Made by a program: the position numbers and the translations under genes. From the NCBI GenBank assembly GCA_015223015.1, contig JADFWK010000057.1:1-6353 (forward strand): a stretch of 6,353 nt of DNA, given 5' to 3'. Under the pieces are notes generated by a model, which was given only the letters and a program-made list of their open reading frames with translations, had not been told where the DNA came from and searched no databases. Positions 4,733 through 6,353 of the stretch are shown in pieces. The stretch comes from Pseudomonadota bacterium. GTDB taxonomy: Bacteria; Desulfobacterota; DSM-4660; Desulfatiglandales; B25-G16. Each line of letters starts with the position of its first letter. Position 1 is the stretch's first letter.

Positions 4733-4789
4733 AAAAGAGGTTTCTTTGCAGTGAAAATTGAAAACCGATCCCGGTGCTTACCATAAAAG

Positions 4790-5734
4790 TCAGAATTTCG
4801 CGGGTAATTTTTTCAGGTAGAATTTTTCTCCTTGGTACTCCAATTCTACCAGAGATCCCACTTTTATGAGATTGGTTATTACATCCCAATGTGCTCCTGC
4901 CTTTTTCAGGTATTGCTTAACAGCCTCTTCTCTCATGGGATGAACCGATGTGATGCCAAGCAGATCCTCTTCAATATTTCCACTGAAGCCGAATTCATTT
5001 CCCTCATTGCCGATTAAATATTCTACATGGGGTAGCGTCTCCTTGAAGATCTGGTAGGCTAAATTAAGTGCCTGATCACTGGCAGGGAGTACCCCTTTTA
5101 CTGCTGTTGGTCTGGTAGGGATAGAGATATAGGATTTTTGCGGTCTGAGTGTGGTCAGAAACTCAGTAATCCCTTTTATCTCTTCAGGACTATCATTCAT
5201 TCCTTTGAGAAGCATGGTCTCGGTAATCAGTTCACCGCCAAAGTTTGCCCTGAATTCCAGCATCCCCTGCAGTATTGCCTTGAGATCAAGTGACTTGTGT
5301 GGCCTATCAGTTTTGAGCCAGGCTTTTCTGTTGATAGCATCGACTTTTAATGAAACAAGATGAGCCTTTTGCAGGTCTGCTCTCACATCCTCGATGGTGA
5401 TGAGAGAGCCGTTCGTGATAACTGCGATCTTTATGTTGAGTGGCTTGAGACGTTCAATATGCTCACCTAGGTTGATATCCAGGGTTGGTTCTCCATCAGG
5501 GACAAAACTTAAATAATCTATCTTTGTGCCCCTTTTTCTGAGCTCATCAACCTTTTCCGTGACCTCACGGGCAAGATCATCTGGCTCAAAAAATGCCCGT
5601 CGCTCACAGTTCAAGTGTTGTGTTTTCCCAATTTGGCAGTAGACACAGGAGTAGGTGCAAACCTTGGGGGGTATGTTGTTTATCCCCAAACTTTGACCCA
5701 ATCGCCTTGATGGAACTGGTCCGAAGGCTCTCAT
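4790..5734 (-). CDS. Radical SAM protein (FGPVPSRR family)
   Basis: A 314-residue radical SAM enzyme. The N-terminus has FGPVPSRRLGQSLGI (residues 4-18). The CxxxCxxC cluster motif is C26, C30, C33, with the aromatic Y32 before the third Cys. Next come GEP (81-83, SAM-binding motif), TNGS (107-110) and SLKVDA (128-133), as in the radical SAM barrel. The final about 70 residues, from about SVHPMREEAVKQYL onward, look like a winged-helix-type accessory domain ending in a basic KKLPAKF. The substrate is unknown; these proteins are usually annotated only as 'radical SAM protein' or Fe-S oxidoreductase (COG0731-like). It is not NifB, which has different motifs and a fused NifX domain. The ATG at 5734 has only a weak upstream purine stretch. 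The gene converges on the NifX-like gene with a 57-bp gap, so any link to that operon rests on proximity only. Confidence 0.88.
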   Translation of the reverse strand: MRAFGPVPSRRLGQSLGINNIPPKVCTYSCVYCQIGKTQHLNCERRAFFEPDDLAREVTEKVDELRKRGTKIDYLSFVPDGEPTLDINLGEHIERLKPLNIKIAVITNGSLITIEDVRADLQKAHLVSLKVDAINRKAWLKTDRPHKSLDLKAILQGMLEFRANFGGELITETMLLKGMNDSPEEIKGITEFLTTLRPQKSYISIPTRPTAVKGVLPASDQALNLAYQIFKETLPHVEYLIGNEGNEFGFSGNIEEDLLGITSVHPMREEAVKQYLKKAGAHWDVITNLIKVGSLVELEYQGEKFYLKKLPAKF

Positions 5735-5778
5735 GACTTATTTCTTGGGGAATTGATCATAGTAAAATGCTATTGTTC

Positions 5779-5819
5779 TATCATGTTCCGAACAGGACCT
5801 CGTCGGACTCGGAATGATA
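5779..5819 (-). promoter_or_regulatory. Long imperfect hairpin or operator upstream of the radical SAM gene
   Basis: TATCA-TG-TTCCGA (5779-5791) pairs with TCGGAA-TGATA (5809-5819): 11 bp with a 2-nt bulge. A further small GAC/GTC pairing lies inside the loop. It lies 45-85 bp before the start codon, so it could be an operator overlapping the promoter or a leader structure in the mRNA. Confidence 0.4.
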
Positions 5820-5927
5820 CTTTGCCAGGGTAAGGCAGCTTCATAAGCAGCTTAATGTTCAGGGGTAACGAACAGGACGATTTTCTCGCGAGGTTTTAGC
5901 CTCAAAATGCTTCTACCCTACTCGCAC

Positions 5928-5973
5928 AAAAAAGACGCCAGAGCTCAACCTTCGCAAAAGTGATCTAAGCTCT
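5928..5973 (-). terminator. Candidate terminator after groES
   Basis: On the minus strand AGAGCT (5973-5968) pairs with AGCTCT (5945-5940), followed after six bases (GGCGTC) by six T (5933-5928). The stem is short with a long 22-nt loop, so confidence is modest. It would separate groES from the radical SAM gene. Confidence 0.4.
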
Positions 5974-5980
5974 CTTTGAG

Positions 5981-6265
5981 TTAAATGGCATCAACCTCGA
6001 CGTATTTGGCCAGAATATCATCAGATGGAACAAGGAGATATTTTTCCCCCTCAAACGCAATCTCTGTGCCTGAAAAGCTCTTATAGATAACCCTATCACC
6101 TACTGATACGCTAATGTCAGAATCCGGTGGTAGGGCTACTATCTCTCCCTCTTGAGACTTTTCTTTGGCAGTATCTGGAATGATTATACCTCCAGCTGTT
6201 TTATCTTCCTTGACTTCATCCAACTTAATTAAGAGGTTGTTGTTGATTGGCTGAATTTTTCTCAT
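5981..6265 (-). CDS. groES: GroES-type co-chaperonin (Cpn10)
   Basis: A 94-residue 10-kDa co-chaperonin, normal family length. Family landmarks are the N-terminal strand MRKIQPINNNLLIKLDE, the mobile loop region EDKTAGGIIIPDTAKEKSQE (residues 20-39) with GGIIIPD for binding GroEL, the GDRVIYKSFSGTEI segment (56-69), and the C-terminal SDDILAKYVEVDAI. As a heptamer it caps GroEL and drives ATP-dependent folding in the cytosol. ATG 6265 has GAAAGGA (6280-6274) 8 nt upstream. Oddities are that groEL, usually directly downstream, is absent, and that the region between the mobile loop and the GDxV motif (ALPPDSDISVSV) is divergent. The gene is thus an orphan copy, probably a second groES or the partner of a groEL elsewhere. 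Confidence 0.93.
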   Translation of the reverse strand: MRKIQPINNNLLIKLDEVKEDKTAGGIIIPDTAKEKSQEGEIVALPPDSDISVSVGDRVIYKSFSGTEIAFEGEKYLLVPSDDILAKYVEVDAI

Positions 6266-6288
6266 TGCTACTGTCCTTTCTTTTATGT

Positions 6289-6318
6289 TTTATCCCTTTA
6301 TTCCCAAAAACCTGTCTA
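6289..6318 (-). promoter_or_regulatory. Possible sigma70-type promoter for groES
   Basis: On the minus strand TAGACA (6318-6313, 5 of 6 matches to TTGACA) is followed after 18 bp by GATAAA (6294-6289, 4 of 6 matches to TATAAT). Transcription would start near 6282, just ahead of the ribosome binding site. A palindrome TTGATCAA (6326-6333) lies just upstream. No CIRCE element (TTAGCACTC-N9-GAGTGCTAA) is seen, so HrcA control is not supported within the visible 88 bp. Confidence 0.35.
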
Positions 6319-6353
6319 TCTTTGGTTGATCAAAACCTACAACAATATGTCCA

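Larger units (their letters stand above)
5735..5980 (-). other. Repeat-rich 246-bp intergenic region between groES and the radical SAM gene
   Basis: No gene is seen here. It contains the groES-side terminator candidate (5928-5973), an 8-bp palindrome CTCGCGAG (5885-5892), two TGTTC/GAACA inverted repeats (5784-5794 and 5856-5874), each followed by GGAC, a direct repeat GCAGCTT (5835-5841, 5847-5853) and a bulged long hairpin (5779-5819). It is the only space for a radical SAM gene promoter. A candidate -10 of the form TACTAT can be read on the minus strand near 5757-5762, but with no good -35. Confidence 0.5.

Noticed and set aside
4734..4747. AAAGA/TCTTT hairpin after the NifX-like gene as terminator
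   Set aside because: Five A/T-rich base pairs with no T-run; too weak to call.
4352..5734. NifX-like plus radical SAM genes as a nitrogenase cofactor (NifB/NifX) system
   Set aside because: The radical SAM protein carries the FGPVPSRR motif and not NifB features, it is on the opposite strand, and no nif structural genes are present.
6266..6353. CIRCE heat-shock operator upstream of groES
   Set aside because: No TTAGCACTC or GAGTGCTAA half-site is present in the visible region.

Overview
The window (6353 bp, moderate G+C, compact single-gene spacing) looks like a chromosomal segment of a strict anaerobe, most plausibly a Desulfobacterota-type (sulfate-reducer-like) bacterium. This rests on gene content only: a clostridial-type 2[4Fe-4S] ferredoxin, an Mrp/Nbp35 ATPase, two MinD-type ATPases each with an inserted 2[4Fe-4S] domain, and a NifX/NifB-type (dinitrogenase Fe-Mo cofactor family) small protein. 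That combination recalls the anaerobe-specific 'orange protein' (orp) loci of Desulfovibrio. The assignment is inference, because no rRNA or other taxonomic marker is present.

Layout. Positions 1-837 (+) hold three consecutive low-complexity Gly/Pro/Met/Tyr-rich reading frames resembling DUF5320-type proteins: the 3' end of one (1-149), a short one interrupted by an in-frame TAG (241-408) and an intact one with a C-terminal coiled coil (439-837). A perfect 11-bp stem-loop lies between the first two. A ferredoxin follows (949-1137), preceded by a possible sigma70-like promoter. Positions 1138-1435 are about 300 bp with no convincing protein but several inverted repeats, including a pseudoknot-capable arrangement. 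Then comes the Mrp/Nbp35 ATPase (1436-2287), a small heptanucleotide repeat and a good intrinsic terminator (2354-2389). A second unit follows: MinD-ferredoxin ATPase 1 (2441-3283), a previously hidden 33-residue membrane-type small protein (3301-3402), MinD-ferredoxin ATPase 2 (3399-4274, sharing an ATGA overlap with the small gene) and the NifX/ORP-like protein (4352-4732).

On the minus strand, a radical SAM protein (5734-4790) converges on the NifX-like gene. Upstream of it is a 246-bp repeat-rich intergenic stretch, and then a groES gene (6265-5981) with no groEL directly downstream of it.

How the genes may work together (inference from family knowledge): the ferredoxin and the two ferredoxin-bearing ATPases could deliver electrons or Fe-S units, the Mrp/Nbp35 protein could act as a cluster carrier, and the NifX-like protein with its His/Cys-rich tail could hold a metal cluster. 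The DUF5320-like proteins could be scaffolds or partners. The biochemical product of such loci is, as far as I know, not settled.
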